Shown: positions 1-9,193 of the stretch, in pieces
Numbering within the stretch: the first letter of the stretch is position 1
Layout: the number at the start of each line of letters is the position of its first letter
Assembly (NCBI GenBank): GCA_016870815.1
Contig: VGAI01000007.1
Span: 1 to 38,425, forward strand
DNA: 38,425 bases
Source of the DNA: Actinomycetota bacterium
Lineage (GTDB): Bacteria > Actinomycetota > Actinomycetes > Nanopelagicales > Nanopelagicaceae
Direction of reading: 5' to 3'
Program-made: the position numbers and the translations under genes
Notes under the pieces: generated by a model
The model's database searches: none
Seen by the model: the letters and a program-made list of their open reading frames with translations, nothing else
What the model was told of the DNA's origin: nothing

Positions 1-1337
1 AGGGCTTTTGGGACAGGTGCAACTCCAAGAGCCCTTAAGTGCCAACCGGCATCCAGCCATTTCTTGCGATCCAAAGCATTACGACCATCAATGATGTTTC
101 GCTTCGCGACTACTGAATCAAGAGTTGTTGGATCAATCTCTCGATACTGGCGCCATTCAGTGAGGTGCAATATGAGTTCGCTATCTTTCAAGCACTCGTG
201 AAGGTCGGTAGTGAAGTTAAGTGCTGGGAATCGACGTTTCGCATTCTCAGTAGCTTTCGGGTCGTGAATGCGCACATCTGCACCGGCGCCATGTAGTTGC
301 ACTGCAATATCTAGCGCGGGAGAGTCGCGGACATCATCGCTCTCTGGCTTGAAAGCGGCGCCAAGAATCGCGATCCGTCGCCCCTTTAACTCTTCACCGA
401 GATCAGCTCGAACCAGCTCGATCATTCGTTCCCGAGCGCGAAGATTGATCGAATCGATTTCGCGCAAGAACTCAAGCGCTTGTCGTGCGCCAAGTTCGTC
501 GGCGCGGGCCATGAAGGCTCGAATGTCTTTTGGAAGACAACCTCCACCGAAACCAATACCTGCCTGAAGAAATCGACTGCCGATACGTGGATCAAAGCCG
601 ATTGCTCGTGCAAGAACGGTGACATCACCATCTGCTGCTTCACAGATTTCAGCCATCGCATTGATGAAAGAGATTTTTGTTGCAAGGAATGAGTTGGCCG
701 CGACCTTCACTAATTCAGCTGTGGGAAGGTCCGCGCGAATCCACGGAATCTCAAGCGCCAAGAGATCTGCATAGACTTCGCGCAAGATCTCTTCAGCTCG
801 ATCTGAAGTGACACCAACAACAAGGCGATTTGGCCGAAGCGTATCCTCGACCGCAAATCCTTCTCGTAAGAATTCTGGGTTCCAGGCAAGTTCGGCGCCG
901 GAATTGATTGAAGCGAGTTCAGAAGCAAGACGTGCTGCAGTTCCGACTGGAACAGTTGATTTTCCAACAATGAGTGACCCGCTCTTTGCAATGGGAGCGA
1001 TTGCCTGTAGAGCACTATTGACATAGGTCATATCTGCAGCGAGTGAGTTCTTTGTTTGCGGTGTGCCGACACAGATGAAGTGGACGTCGCATTCAGATGC
1101 TGCTTTGAAATCGGTGGTGAAAGTCAAGCGCCCTGATGCAATCTCATCGCTGAGAAGTTGGTCGAGACCGGGCTCGAAAAAAGGAACTCGACCCTCTGAG
1201 AGCACCGATATCTTCTCGTGATCAAGATCAATTCCCACTACTTCGAAGCCAAGCGAAGACATGGCAGCAGCATGCGTTGCACCGAGATAACCGGTGCCGA
1301 TTACCGATAGGCGAAGCCGCTTACTTGCCTTTGCCAC
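1..1337 (-). CDS. ugd: UDP-glucose 6-dehydrogenase (nucleotide-sugar dehydrogenase), C-terminus truncated by window edge
   Basis: Reverse strand read from GTG at 1337: VAKASKRLRLSVIGTGYLGATHAAAMSSLGFEVVGIDLD...; contains FGGGCLPKDIRAF active-site Cys motif and C-terminal ILGAAFKPESDDVRDSP. Not in the ORF track because of the GTG start and the open end. Confidence 0.93.
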   Translation of the reverse strand, partial: MAKASKRLRLSVIGTGYLGATHAAAMSSLGFEVVGIDLDHEKISVLSEGRVPFFEPGLDQLLSDEIASGRLTFTTDFKAASECDVHFICVGTPQTKNSLAADMTYVNSALQAIAPIAKSGSLIVGKSTVPVGTAARLASELASINSGAELAWNPEFLREGFAVEDTLRPNRLVVGVTSDRAEEILREVYADLLALEIPWIRADLPTAELVKVAANSFLATKISFINAMAEICEAADGDVTVLARAIGFDPRIGSRFLQAGIGFGGGCLPKDIRAFMARADELGARQALEFLREIDSINLRARERMIELVRADLGEELKGRRIAILGAAFKPESDDVRDSPALDIAVQLHGAGADVRIHDPKATENAKRRFPALNFTTDLHECLKDSELILHLTEWRQYREIDPTTLDSVVAKRNIIDGRNALDRKKWLDAGWHLRALGVAPVPKA

Positions 1338-1395
1338 TACAAATTGCCCTTCATATTTCTAATCACCAATGGTGAATCGCTAAGAAAGGTTACCT

Positions 1396-2535
1396 TCATT
1401 GGAATCCCTTACATGGGTTGTCACTGGCCTTCTGAGTGCCAAACTTATCGATATAGGTGGGCTCGATCTCGCCTGGCTCGGTCGCTGAGCCATCACTAGA
1501 GTCTGAAGGTGATGCGCTCGGCGAGGGCTTAACTTCATCGAGGAGAGGTCGATCTTCCTTCAATCTCAGAAACAAATCCCCTGCAAGTGTTGGATCCCAG
1601 AGCACCGCTGCGGTAACGCCATTTTTGTTGTAGTTGTAATACTTCAGCGGGACAGTCAAGGTCGTGACATTCTTCGCCGAGAGGCTTCGTAACTGTTTTC
1701 CGAGTGTGAGAAGATCATTTCGATCAAGATTCTGGTCAGTGATGACAGAGTCGAATGCAGAGTTGAGCAGTTTGGTCATCTTTACAGGATTAAGAAGCAC
1801 GCCAGCGCTCGTCACTTCTCGCAGGATCGTTGAGATGAATTGCTGTTGACGTTTCATCCGTCCGATATCGCTAGTCCCATCAAAGGATCGAGCGCGGACA
1901 TATTTCAGAGCATCAATGCCATCGAGGGTATGTCGACCCGCCTCAAGGTCAATATGGCTCTTCGGATCATAGATCGCTCGGTTGGTGCAGATTTCTACGC
2001 CACCGAGGGCGTCGACAATCCTGACGAATCCGGTGAAATCCACTTCGATGTAATGATCGATTCGAAGATCTGACATCGATTCGAGAGTCTGGATAAGTAG
2101 CGGCGCACCGCCCCAGGCAAATGCTGAGTTGATCTTGGAGTGAGTCTCGCTATGGACTTTGCCTTGCGCATCGGTCCAACTTGGAATCAGCGCATAACTA
2201 TCTCGAGGTATTGAAACAATCGATGCGCGATCTCGATTCTTCGAAATATGGACCAGCAATATCGTGTCAGATCGCTTTCCTGCAGCTACCTTTGTGCTAC
2301 CCGTGCGAAGCCTTCGTTGCTCCTCCCGGGTGAGTCCCTCTCGTGAATCAGAACCAACGATCAGGTAGTTAACGGCACTTGTGGGTTTACTCGGGCGATC
2401 ATCAAGATTGGCGAAGGCATCAGTGCGCTTTATCGAATTTGTGATGGCACCAAGACCGACCCAGGAGACGGCAGAGAGTGCGACGATGGCGATGGAGAGC
2501 TTGGTGAAAAAGCGAATCGCACGTGGGGATTTCAC
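1396..2535 (-). CDS. LytR-CpsA-Psr (LCP) family cell-wall polymer ligase
   Basis: N-terminal TM segment, then NYLIVGSDSREG, RSDTILLVHISKNRDRASIVSIPRDSYA, KINSAFAWGG, VDFTGFVRIVDALGGVEIC, YVRARSFDGTSDIGRMKRQQQF: classic LCP motifs. Confidence 0.93.
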   Translation of the reverse strand: MKSPRAIRFFTKLSIAIVALSAVSWVGLGAITNSIKRTDAFANLDDRPSKPTSAVNYLIVGSDSREGLTREEQRRLRTGSTKVAAGKRSDTILLVHISKNRDRASIVSIPRDSYALIPSWTDAQGKVHSETHSKINSAFAWGGAPLLIQTLESMSDLRIDHYIEVDFTGFVRIVDALGGVEICTNRAIYDPKSHIDLEAGRHTLDGIDALKYVRARSFDGTSDIGRMKRQQQFISTILREVTSAGVLLNPVKMTKLLNSAFDSVITDQNLDRNDLLTLGKQLRSLSAKNVTTLTVPLKYYNYNKNGVTAAVLWDPTLAGDLFLRLKEDRPLLDEVKPSPSASPSDSSDGSATEPGEIEPTYIDKFGTQKASDNPCKGFQ

Positions 2536-2584
2536 AGGGTCAGCCTAATCGTGGCTCCTTCAATGATTCGCTAAGTTTGAGAGC

Positions 2585-3589
2585 ATGAACTCGGTCACCT
2601 ATCCCGGCGTCTCAGTGATCATGCCTGTACTCAACGAGTTCAATCATCTCGAGGCGGCGGTACGTGCAGCTTTGGCACAGGATTATCTGGGCGAGATTGA
2701 GGTGATCTTGGCAGTAGGCCCCTCCAAAGATGGGACTGAAAACTTAGTGAGTCAAATAATTCAGGCAGAAAAGAGAGTTAAATCGATTGTGAATCTAACT
2801 GGAAGAACTGCCACTGCATTGAATCTTGCCATCAAAGAGTCTCGGTTCGACTACATAGTAAGAATTGATGGGCATAGTGAGATAGAGCGAAGTTATATCG
2901 CCAATGCGGTCAATGCTCTCCGGCAGCGCGAGAGTGAAGGCGTGGTCAATGTCGGCGGAGTAATGGCTGCAGAGGGGATTACCCGATTCGAAAGAGCGGT
3001 TGCCAGGGCAATGCGCTCGCCACTTGGAGTAGGAAGCTCTCGCTTCCATGTTGGTGGCGATGCAGGAGAGAGTGACACGGTCTATCTTGGTGTTTTCAAG
3101 AAATCTGCGCTCCTTGCCGTGGGCGGTTTTGATGAGCGCTACACAAGAGCACAAGATTGGGAGTTGAACTATCGACTTCGATTGAATGGTGGAAAAATTT
3201 GGTTTGACCCCGCTCTCAGAGTCACTTATCGACCTAGGGGTGACTTTCGATCACTAGCCAAGCAGTACTTTGAATATGGACGTTGGCGAAGAGTTGTTTC
3301 ACGGCAACATCTCGGCACGGTCAACTTGCGCTACCTCGCAGCTCCACTCGCTGTTGCAATCAATGCGCTTTCGCTAGTGCTCGCAATGACTAACACCTAT
3401 TACTTCTTGGCTCCAGTTGCGCTTTATCTTGCTTCAATGATTCTCGGCGGGATAGTCATTGGTAAGAGTTGGAGTGAAAGAGCCCTTTTGCCCATGGTGA
3501 TTACAACGATGCATCATTCCTGGGGACTTGGATTCCTCACCTCGCCGAAGCGCTTGTTGGTTCAAGGTCGATTGAAGGCGAACGGGTAA
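2585..3589 (+). CDS. Glycosyltransferase family 2 (ExoA-like)
   Basis: VSVIMPVLNEFNHLEAAVRAAL, VRIDGHSEIE, GGFDERYTRAQDWELNYRLRLNGGKIWFDP; C-terminal TM segments. Confidence 0.9.
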   Translation: MNSVTYPGVSVIMPVLNEFNHLEAAVRAALAQDYLGEIEVILAVGPSKDGTENLVSQIIQAEKRVKSIVNLTGRTATALNLAIKESRFDYIVRIDGHSEIERSYIANAVNALRQRESEGVVNVGGVMAAEGITRFERAVARAMRSPLGVGSSRFHVGGDAGESDTVYLGVFKKSALLAVGGFDERYTRAQDWELNYRLRLNGGKIWFDPALRVTYRPRGDFRSLAKQYFEYGRWRRVVSRQHLGTVNLRYLAAPLAVAINALSLVLAMTNTYYFLAPVALYLASMILGGIVIGKSWSERALLPMVITTMHHSWGLGFLTSPKRLLVQGRLKANG

Positions 3590-3598
3590 TCTTCGCGA

Positions 3599-4450
3599 GT
3601 GAGTTCTTTCCAGCAAGATATTGCGCGAAAGCCAGTAGCGGTTTATCAACCGTTCAGGCACGGTCTGCCTTCGCTCAGGGAGTACCTCACCTCACTCTGG
3701 CGACGTCGCGATTTCATCTTTGAATATGCCAGGGCGGACCTGCATCAAAAGCAATATGGGACAGTCCTCGGACAGCTTTGGCTGATCTTGACTCCTCTGA
3801 TCCTGGCTGGGATTTACTACCTACTGCTGATCATTATCGGAGCTAAAGGTGGCGCTACACGCTTTGGTCATCTCACCGGAACCCTCTTCCTCTTCTATCT
3901 AGTAACTAACTCAATCACTTCGGGGGCAAAGTCAGTGACCTCAGGATCTAAATTGGTTCTTAACTCAGCATTTCCAAGACTGGTGTTGCCCATCGCAGAG
4001 ACCCTGATTGCCTTGATGCGATTCCTGCCGACGATGATCGTCTTGCTTGGAATCCATATTGCTTTAGGTCTTCCTTTCACTCTCCATATGCTCTGGGCGC
4101 CCGTGATTCTTCTTCTCGTCCTCTTCTTTGCATTGAGTTGTGCCATCATCGCGGCCACAGTCAATGTGTATTTTCGCGATGCACAGAACCTTCTTCCCTA
4201 TCTCTCGCGAACGCTGCTCTATCTATCACCAGTTCTCTACACCAGTGCGATGTTGGATGAGCGTCTGAATTTCTTGACCGTGATCAATCCACTCTTTCCT
4301 CTCCTTGATAGTTGGTCGGCGATCATGATCGAGGGGAAAGCGCCGTTGATGAGCGACCTACTCCTTGGCCTTGGCTGGACTCTTGCGCTTTTCTCACTTG
4401 GCAGCTACATCTTCTTGACTCGGGAGCGTGAGTTCGCTGTCCGCATCTAA
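3599..4450 (+). CDS. ABC-2 type polysaccharide export permease (Wzm/TagG-like)
   Basis: LWRRRDFIFEYARADLHQKQYGTVLGQLWLILTPLILAGIYYLLL..., 6 TM segments, LLYLSPVLYT; precedes an ABC ATPase. Confidence 0.88.
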   Translation: MSSFQQDIARKPVAVYQPFRHGLPSLREYLTSLWRRRDFIFEYARADLHQKQYGTVLGQLWLILTPLILAGIYYLLLIIIGAKGGATRFGHLTGTLFLFYLVTNSITSGAKSVTSGSKLVLNSAFPRLVLPIAETLIALMRFLPTMIVLLGIHIALGLPFTLHMLWAPVILLLVLFFALSCAIIAATVNVYFRDAQNLLPYLSRTLLYLSPVLYTSAMLDERLNFLTVINPLFPLLDSWSAIMIEGKAPLMSDLLLGLGWTLALFSLGSYIFLTREREFAVRI

Positions 4451-5231
4451 AACATCTCGCACTCGAGAGAGCGCCGTCTCAATTAAGTCACTTGGTCTGG
4501 TCTACAAGACGACACTTGATCGCCGCCCGACACTTCGAAACCGTCTCGGGCGTCTCGCACGTCGTCAACGTCAGACTCGCGTCGTGCATGCAGTGAGAGA
4601 TCTAACGCTTGATATTCCCTATGGACAGGTAACGGGGATCATCGGCAGTAATGGAGCAGGTAAATCCACGTTAATGCGCGTCATCTCAGGAATTTTGCCT
4701 CCAACTTCAGGAAGGGTCGAAGTCTTCGGGAAAGTCTCCACACTCCTCTCTCTTGGGGTTGGTTTCAATAACAAACTCACCGGCAGAGAGAATGTCTATC
4801 TAGGTGGGCTTGCCGCAGGAATGAGTCGCGACCAAATTGATGAGAAGTTTGATTCCATCGTCGAGTTCTCTGGGTTGGAAGAGGTGATTGATGCACCGAT
4901 GCGCACTTACTCCTCTGGGATGCAGTCTCGTCTTGCCTTCTCTGTTGCGGCCTCACTTGACCCCGATATCTTGATTATCGATGAAGCTTTGAGTACTGGC
5001 GATGCGCGCTTTAAAGTGAAGTCGATCGAGCGAATCCGGCAGATGAAAGGTGATGATCGCGCACTCATCGTCGTCTCGCACGCCCTCAAAGTCCTGCGAG
5101 AGATTTGCGATGAGGTTATCTGGATGGATAAGGGGAGAATGGTCAAGCGTGGCGACCCGCTCGAAGTGATCAAGGCTTACCGGAATTTCTTACAAGTTGG
5201 AAGTAGTCCTGAGACTGATGAGGATTTCTAA
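4428..5231 (+). CDS. ABC transporter ATP-binding protein, polysaccharide export (Wzt/TagH-like)
   Basis: Walker A GSNGAGKST, signature YSSGMQSRLAF, Walker B DILIIDEALSTGD; short overlap with the permease CDS. Confidence 0.92.
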   Translation: MSSLSASKTSRTRESAVSIKSLGLVYKTTLDRRPTLRNRLGRLARRQRQTRVVHAVRDLTLDIPYGQVTGIIGSNGAGKSTLMRVISGILPPTSGRVEVFGKVSTLLSLGVGFNNKLTGRENVYLGGLAAGMSRDQIDEKFDSIVEFSGLEEVIDAPMRTYSSGMQSRLAFSVAASLDPDILIIDEALSTGDARFKVKSIERIRQMKGDDRALIVVSHALKVLREICDEVIWMDKGRMVKRGDPLEVIKAYRNFLQVGSSPETDEDF

Positions 5232-6588
5232 TCGTAGGTTTTCGACTCTTGCCGTAGCACTCCTACTCTCAGTACTCACGCCAATGAGTGCAGATGCAAG
5301 TGCCCCTGCGAAATTCGTCTTTACGGGATCAGGTTTTGGTCATGGCGTGGGAATGAGTCAATACGGTGCTAAAGGCATGGCAATGGAAAGCGCCACCTCT
5401 GCCATTATTTTGAATCACTACTATCCCGGAACCTCACTTCTGCCAAGTGATGACACTCAACTTATTCGCGTCAATGTCGGACATAAACAACGCGATGCCT
5501 CTCTGACCATTAAGTCAGAGAGTGGAACGGTCACCTTGATTCGTGGGCGATTCACCATCAATCGCCCGATTCCCGAGAGCGCTGTCGTTGGCAGTTATAG
5601 TGGCGACATCACTATTTCAATGACAAGTATTGCGGGCAAGATAGAGATCACTCGCTCATCCAAAACCGCGAAATTCACGAGTCTTGAGCCAGATGATGAT
5701 TGGACGATTCGCTGGGATAGCGAGACGGTCATGACGCTTCGGACGTCGGCGCGAAATTATCTTCTCAAGTATGGACAACTCAGTCTCAAGCGGGTGGCAA
5801 ATGATGTGGGTCCTGGTGAGATGGAGATAACCACAACGCTTCGCCTTGGCGATCACTATCTCTACGGAATTGGCGAGGTTCCCTCATCCTGGCCCGATGC
5901 CGCCCTTGATGCGCAAGCGATCGCAGCTCGGACATTCGCGCTCTCGAAGTTGCCCACTATTCGAAAGGCCTGTGACTGTCATATCTATAGCACCATCCGT
6001 GACCAGAACTTCGTTGGTTATGGCAAAGAGAGTGAACCGTTCTATGGCATCCGTTGGCGAAATGCAGTTGATCGGACACGAAATCAAATCCTCTTCTTTG
6101 AAGGAAAACCGATTCAATCTTATTTCTTCAGTAGTAGCGGTGGCATGACTCAGAATGTGAAAGATGTTTGGGGTGCAAAGGTGGCATACCTCATCAACCG
6201 GCCCGATACCTGGAGTGTGGATCTCGCAGTCAACCCACGTTATGCAAAGTGGCGAAGAGAAGTCCCCCAGTCAGTGATGGCAAAGGCCTTTGAATTCAAG
6301 GATCTGGTGAAGTATCAAATCCTGGAGCGTTCAGTAACTGGGAGCATTTTGAAGATCCGAGGGATTGATAGCGAAGGGCGAGAGAAGATTCTGACCGGCG
6401 AGCAGTTCAGGTCGCGAGTCGGACTTCCCTCGACCTGGATAAACCTTGCCGGCATTTCACCTGATGGTGAGCCTGAGCGAGAGCCACCGTCAGAACAAGT
6501 GATCGAAATCTGTCTGGATCTCTTTAGATTCTCTCAATCCTTACGAGAATCGTGCGAGCAAGGAAAGATTCTGGAGCGACGATATTAA
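5218..6588 (+). CDS. SpoIID/LytB domain protein, secreted
   Basis: Signal peptide MRISNRRFSTLAVALLLSVLTPMSADA; FTGSGFGHGVGMSQYGAKGMA and AQAIAARTFAL...YFFSSSGGMTQNVKDVWG typical of SpoIID/LytB. ATG 5218 preferred over TTG 5197. Confidence 0.88.
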   Translation: MRISNRRFSTLAVALLLSVLTPMSADASAPAKFVFTGSGFGHGVGMSQYGAKGMAMESATSAIILNHYYPGTSLLPSDDTQLIRVNVGHKQRDASLTIKSESGTVTLIRGRFTINRPIPESAVVGSYSGDITISMTSIAGKIEITRSSKTAKFTSLEPDDDWTIRWDSETVMTLRTSARNYLLKYGQLSLKRVANDVGPGEMEITTTLRLGDHYLYGIGEVPSSWPDAALDAQAIAARTFALSKLPTIRKACDCHIYSTIRDQNFVGYGKESEPFYGIRWRNAVDRTRNQILFFEGKPIQSYFFSSSGGMTQNVKDVWGAKVAYLINRPDTWSVDLAVNPRYAKWRREVPQSVMAKAFEFKDLVKYQILERSVTGSILKIRGIDSEGREKILTGEQFRSRVGLPSTWINLAGISPDGEPEREPPSEQVIEICLDLFRFSQSLRESCEQGKILERRY

Positions 6589-7532
6589 TCGTTGGCGTGA
6601 AGTAGCGAGTTGAGCCCGCCCCAATCACCACTCTTAGGCAGAGCTTCTATCGCCCCGTTATTTGAATTGCGCCTGAAGAGAAGTCCATGTGCGCCCGAGA
6701 GATCCCGTGCTTTCACTGTCGTGCCATCTGGGAGTGCGACTTTCGACCCAGCTGTGAGATAGAGCCCCGCTTCAACAACGCACTCATCACCAAGTGAGAT
6801 ACCCAGTCCTGAATTAGCGCCGAGGAGAGAACGTTTACCAACTTTGATCACTTCTTTTCCGCCGCCCGAGAGAGTTCCCATTATGGATGCGCCACCACCG
6901 ATATCACTGCCATCGTCAACTGTGACACCGGCGGAGATTCTGCCCTCGACCATAGATGCACCGAGTGTTCCAGCATTGAAATTCACGAAACCTTCATGCA
7001 TCACCGTCGTGCCTGGTGAAAGATAAGCGCCAAGCCTGACTCGATTTCCATCGGCAATTCGAACGCCCTCAGGCACTACGTAGTCGAGCATCCTTGGGAA
7101 TTTATCCACACCATGGACGGTGAGATGGCCGAACTCGACTCGAAGTTGCTCTCGAACTGAAGCAAATCCCGTGATTGCCGCGGGTCCGAAATTAGTCCAG
7201 ACGACGTTAGGCAGTTGAGCGAATATCCCATCGAGATTTTGTTGATGTGGTTTGACGATGCGATGTGAGAGTAGATGAAGTCGTAGATAAGCATCGCAGA
7301 CACCTTCAATCTTCTGATCAAGATTGATCTCAAGCGCCACTGGTTCGCGATGAATACCTCGAACCTCCTCATCTCTGCGAGGAGTAGAGATAAAACTTTC
7401 AAGTGCAGGAGCTTTCGCATCGGCGATTCTCCCGAGGCCGAGGGAGTGGAAGTAGGTATCGAGTACTCCGGTCGCATGGATGGTTGCGATACCGAATCCA
7501 TAAGCAAAACGCTGAGAATCCTGCGATGACAT
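6585..7532 (-). CDS. dapD: 2,3,4,5-tetrahydropyridine-2,6-dicarboxylate N-succinyltransferase (actinobacterial type)
   Basis: Hexapeptide-repeat protein with GTTVMHEGFVNFNAGTLGASMVEGRISAGVTVDDGSDIGGGASIMGTLSGGGKEVIKVGKRSLLGANSGLGISLGD. Confidence 0.92.
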   Translation of the reverse strand: MSSQDSQRFAYGFGIATIHATGVLDTYFHSLGLGRIADAKAPALESFISTPRRDEEVRGIHREPVALEINLDQKIEGVCDAYLRLHLLSHRIVKPHQQNLDGIFAQLPNVVWTNFGPAAITGFASVREQLRVEFGHLTVHGVDKFPRMLDYVVPEGVRIADGNRVRLGAYLSPGTTVMHEGFVNFNAGTLGASMVEGRISAGVTVDDGSDIGGGASIMGTLSGGGKEVIKVGKRSLLGANSGLGISLGDECVVEAGLYLTAGSKVALPDGTTVKARDLSGAHGLLFRRNSNNGAIEALPKSGDWGGLNSLLHAND

Positions 7533-7568
7533 GGCTTAACGCTATCAAGGGCAGCGCGAGTTCTGAGG

Positions 7569-8135
7569 ATGGTCAATTACTCTGGTCTCATGAGAAGGCG
7601 AGTCGCTGTCTATTGCTCATCCTCCACCGCTATCGAAGAGCGCTATATCGAGCTTGCCTTCGGAGTTGGTTCGGCCATCGCGGATGCTGGATGGGAACTG
7701 GTTTGGGGCGGCGGGAAGATCTCGATGATGGGCGCTGTAGCGCAGGGCGTGCGCTCTCGTGGCGGGCAATCGATTGGTGTGATCCCGAGCAAGTTGAAGC
7801 AGATTGAATTCGTCGATGACCAAGCCAGTGAGATGATCGAAGTGGCCGATATGCGTGAGCGGAAGGGAAGAATCGAGTCACTCTCAGATGCGTTTATCGC
7901 CCTTCCAGGAAGTCTTGGCACATTGGAAGAGCTCTTTGAAATCTGGGTAGGTGGTTATCTGAATTTCCATGAGAAACCGATTGTCATCCTTGATCCCTTT
8001 GGGACTTATCGTTCATTGCACTCTCTCCTTGATGATCTTGATCGAGAGAAATTAATGAAGCCTGGTCAACGAGGCAGAGTCCACTGGAGCGACTCTGTCG
8101 AGGACTCAATCGAATTCCTCAAGGGACGTTTCTGA
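7569..8135 (+). CDS. LOG family (TIGR00730-type Rossmann fold) nucleotide phosphoribohydrolase-like protein
   Basis: VAVYCSSSTAIEERY, ELVWGGGKISMMGAVAQGV, and ALPGSLGTLEELFEIW (PGGxGTxxE-like). Confidence 0.88.
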   Translation: MVNYSGLMRRRVAVYCSSSTAIEERYIELAFGVGSAIADAGWELVWGGGKISMMGAVAQGVRSRGGQSIGVIPSKLKQIEFVDDQASEMIEVADMRERKGRIESLSDAFIALPGSLGTLEELFEIWVGGYLNFHEKPIVILDPFGTYRSLHSLLDDLDREKLMKPGQRGRVHWSDSVEDSIEFLKGRF

Positions 8136-8602
8136 TGCGCCCAATAAAGGAGTTCGCGCTCACGGTAAAAATAGATGCGCCTCTTGCAGAGGTCTGGCGC
8201 GAGATGATTGATTGGCAGGGTCAATCAGAGTGGATGCTTGCGACAAGAGTCTACGACGATAGTGAAAGTCCAGTAGGTGTGGGGCATCGACTTCGAGCAT
8301 TCACTGGACTCTTTGCCAAGCGAAGCACTCTCATCGGAGTGATGGATGAGATGGTGGTCTCGGAGTGGCAGCCGCCAACTTTCGCCCGTGTGGAACACAT
8401 CGGAAGAGTTATCAAGGGCTACGGAACATTCACTCTCACTGATCTTGGTAAGAATCAGACCAGGTTTGATTGGTTCGAAGAGATAGCTGCACCGCGATTG
8501 ATACTGGCCTTGATCAAGATCCCTACTCTCTTTGGTGTTCTGATTTCCTTGAAGCGTTTTAAGAAAATTGTGGAATCAAAGGGTTCCATCTCATCGAAAT
8601 GA
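8135..8602 (+). CDS. SRPBCC family (polyketide cyclase/dehydrase-like) protein
   Basis: KIDAPLAEVWREMIDWQGQSEWM...; start overlaps upstream stop (tgatg), suggesting translational coupling. Confidence 0.75.
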   Translation: MRPIKEFALTVKIDAPLAEVWREMIDWQGQSEWMLATRVYDDSESPVGVGHRLRAFTGLFAKRSTLIGVMDEMVVSEWQPPTFARVEHIGRVIKGYGTFTLTDLGKNQTRFDWFEEIAAPRLILALIKIPTLFGVLISLKRFKKIVESKGSISSK

Positions 8603-8883
8603 AAGTGCCAGAGGCATCGTCATCCCCTAATTCTTCGATGGCTCAACTGATCGCCGCTTTGCCTGAAGAGGAACGCATCATCCTTACTCTCTTCTACCTC
8701 AAGTCAGAGAGCGCGGATTCCATAGCAAAAAGACTTGGCGTGCCCGAACGAGCAGTAGAGAGCGTCTTAATATCAGGTCGATCGCGCCTCTTGGCCTCAC
8801 TTGGTCTCGATACCTCCAAAACAGCAGACAAGACCTCGGATAAGAAGGCAGAGGACCACGCTCAGGAAGGGAAGCAGGAGTAG
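8599..8883 (+). CDS. Orphan sigma-70 region 4-like HTH protein
   Basis: MAQLIAALPEEERIILTLFYLKSESADSIAKRLGVPERAVESVLISGRSRLLASLG resembles sigma region 4 (LPxxxRxxLxLxYxxxxSxxEIAxxLGxxxxxVxSxLxRxRxxL); no region 2; atga overlap with upstream gene. Confidence 0.7.
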   Translation: MKVPEASSSPNSSMAQLIAALPEEERIILTLFYLKSESADSIAKRLGVPERAVESVLISGRSRLLASLGLDTSKTADKTSDKKAEDHAQEGKQE

Positions 8884-8990
8884 CGCTTTCCTCGCCAATT
8901 TCCCACGAGAAGGCTTATCGGGGATAATTCCTCCCCTACCTCGGAATTCCAAAGCTTCTTCCCCGACAGGGGATTCGGATGGGAGTCGAC

Positions 8991-9170
8991 ATGGCCGCTA
9001 TGAAACCTCGAACAGGCGATGGCCCCATGGAAGTAACTAAAGAGGCGAGAAGTTTGGTCATGCGCATTCCACTCGAGGGTGGCGGACGACTAGTTGTTGA
9101 ACTCAATCAAGAAGAGGCTCGAAGTTTGGCCGATTGCCTCCATGCAGCAGTTAACCTCATCAAGAAGTAG
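8991..9170 (+). CDS. DUF3117 family protein
   Basis: MAAMKPRTGDGPMEVTKEARSLVMRIPLEGGGRLVVELNQEEARSLADCLHAAV matches the conserved actinobacterial DUF3117 pattern; ATG 8991 preferred over 8979. Confidence 0.9.
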   Translation: MAAMKPRTGDGPMEVTKEARSLVMRIPLEGGGRLVVELNQEEARSLADCLHAAVNLIKK

Positions 9171-9193
9171 TTCTAAGCGTTGAACGGATCACT

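Noticed and set aside
5218-6588. SpoIID as evidence for sporulation
   Set aside because: SpoIID/LytB proteins are common in non-sporulating bacteria and no other sporulation gene is in the window.
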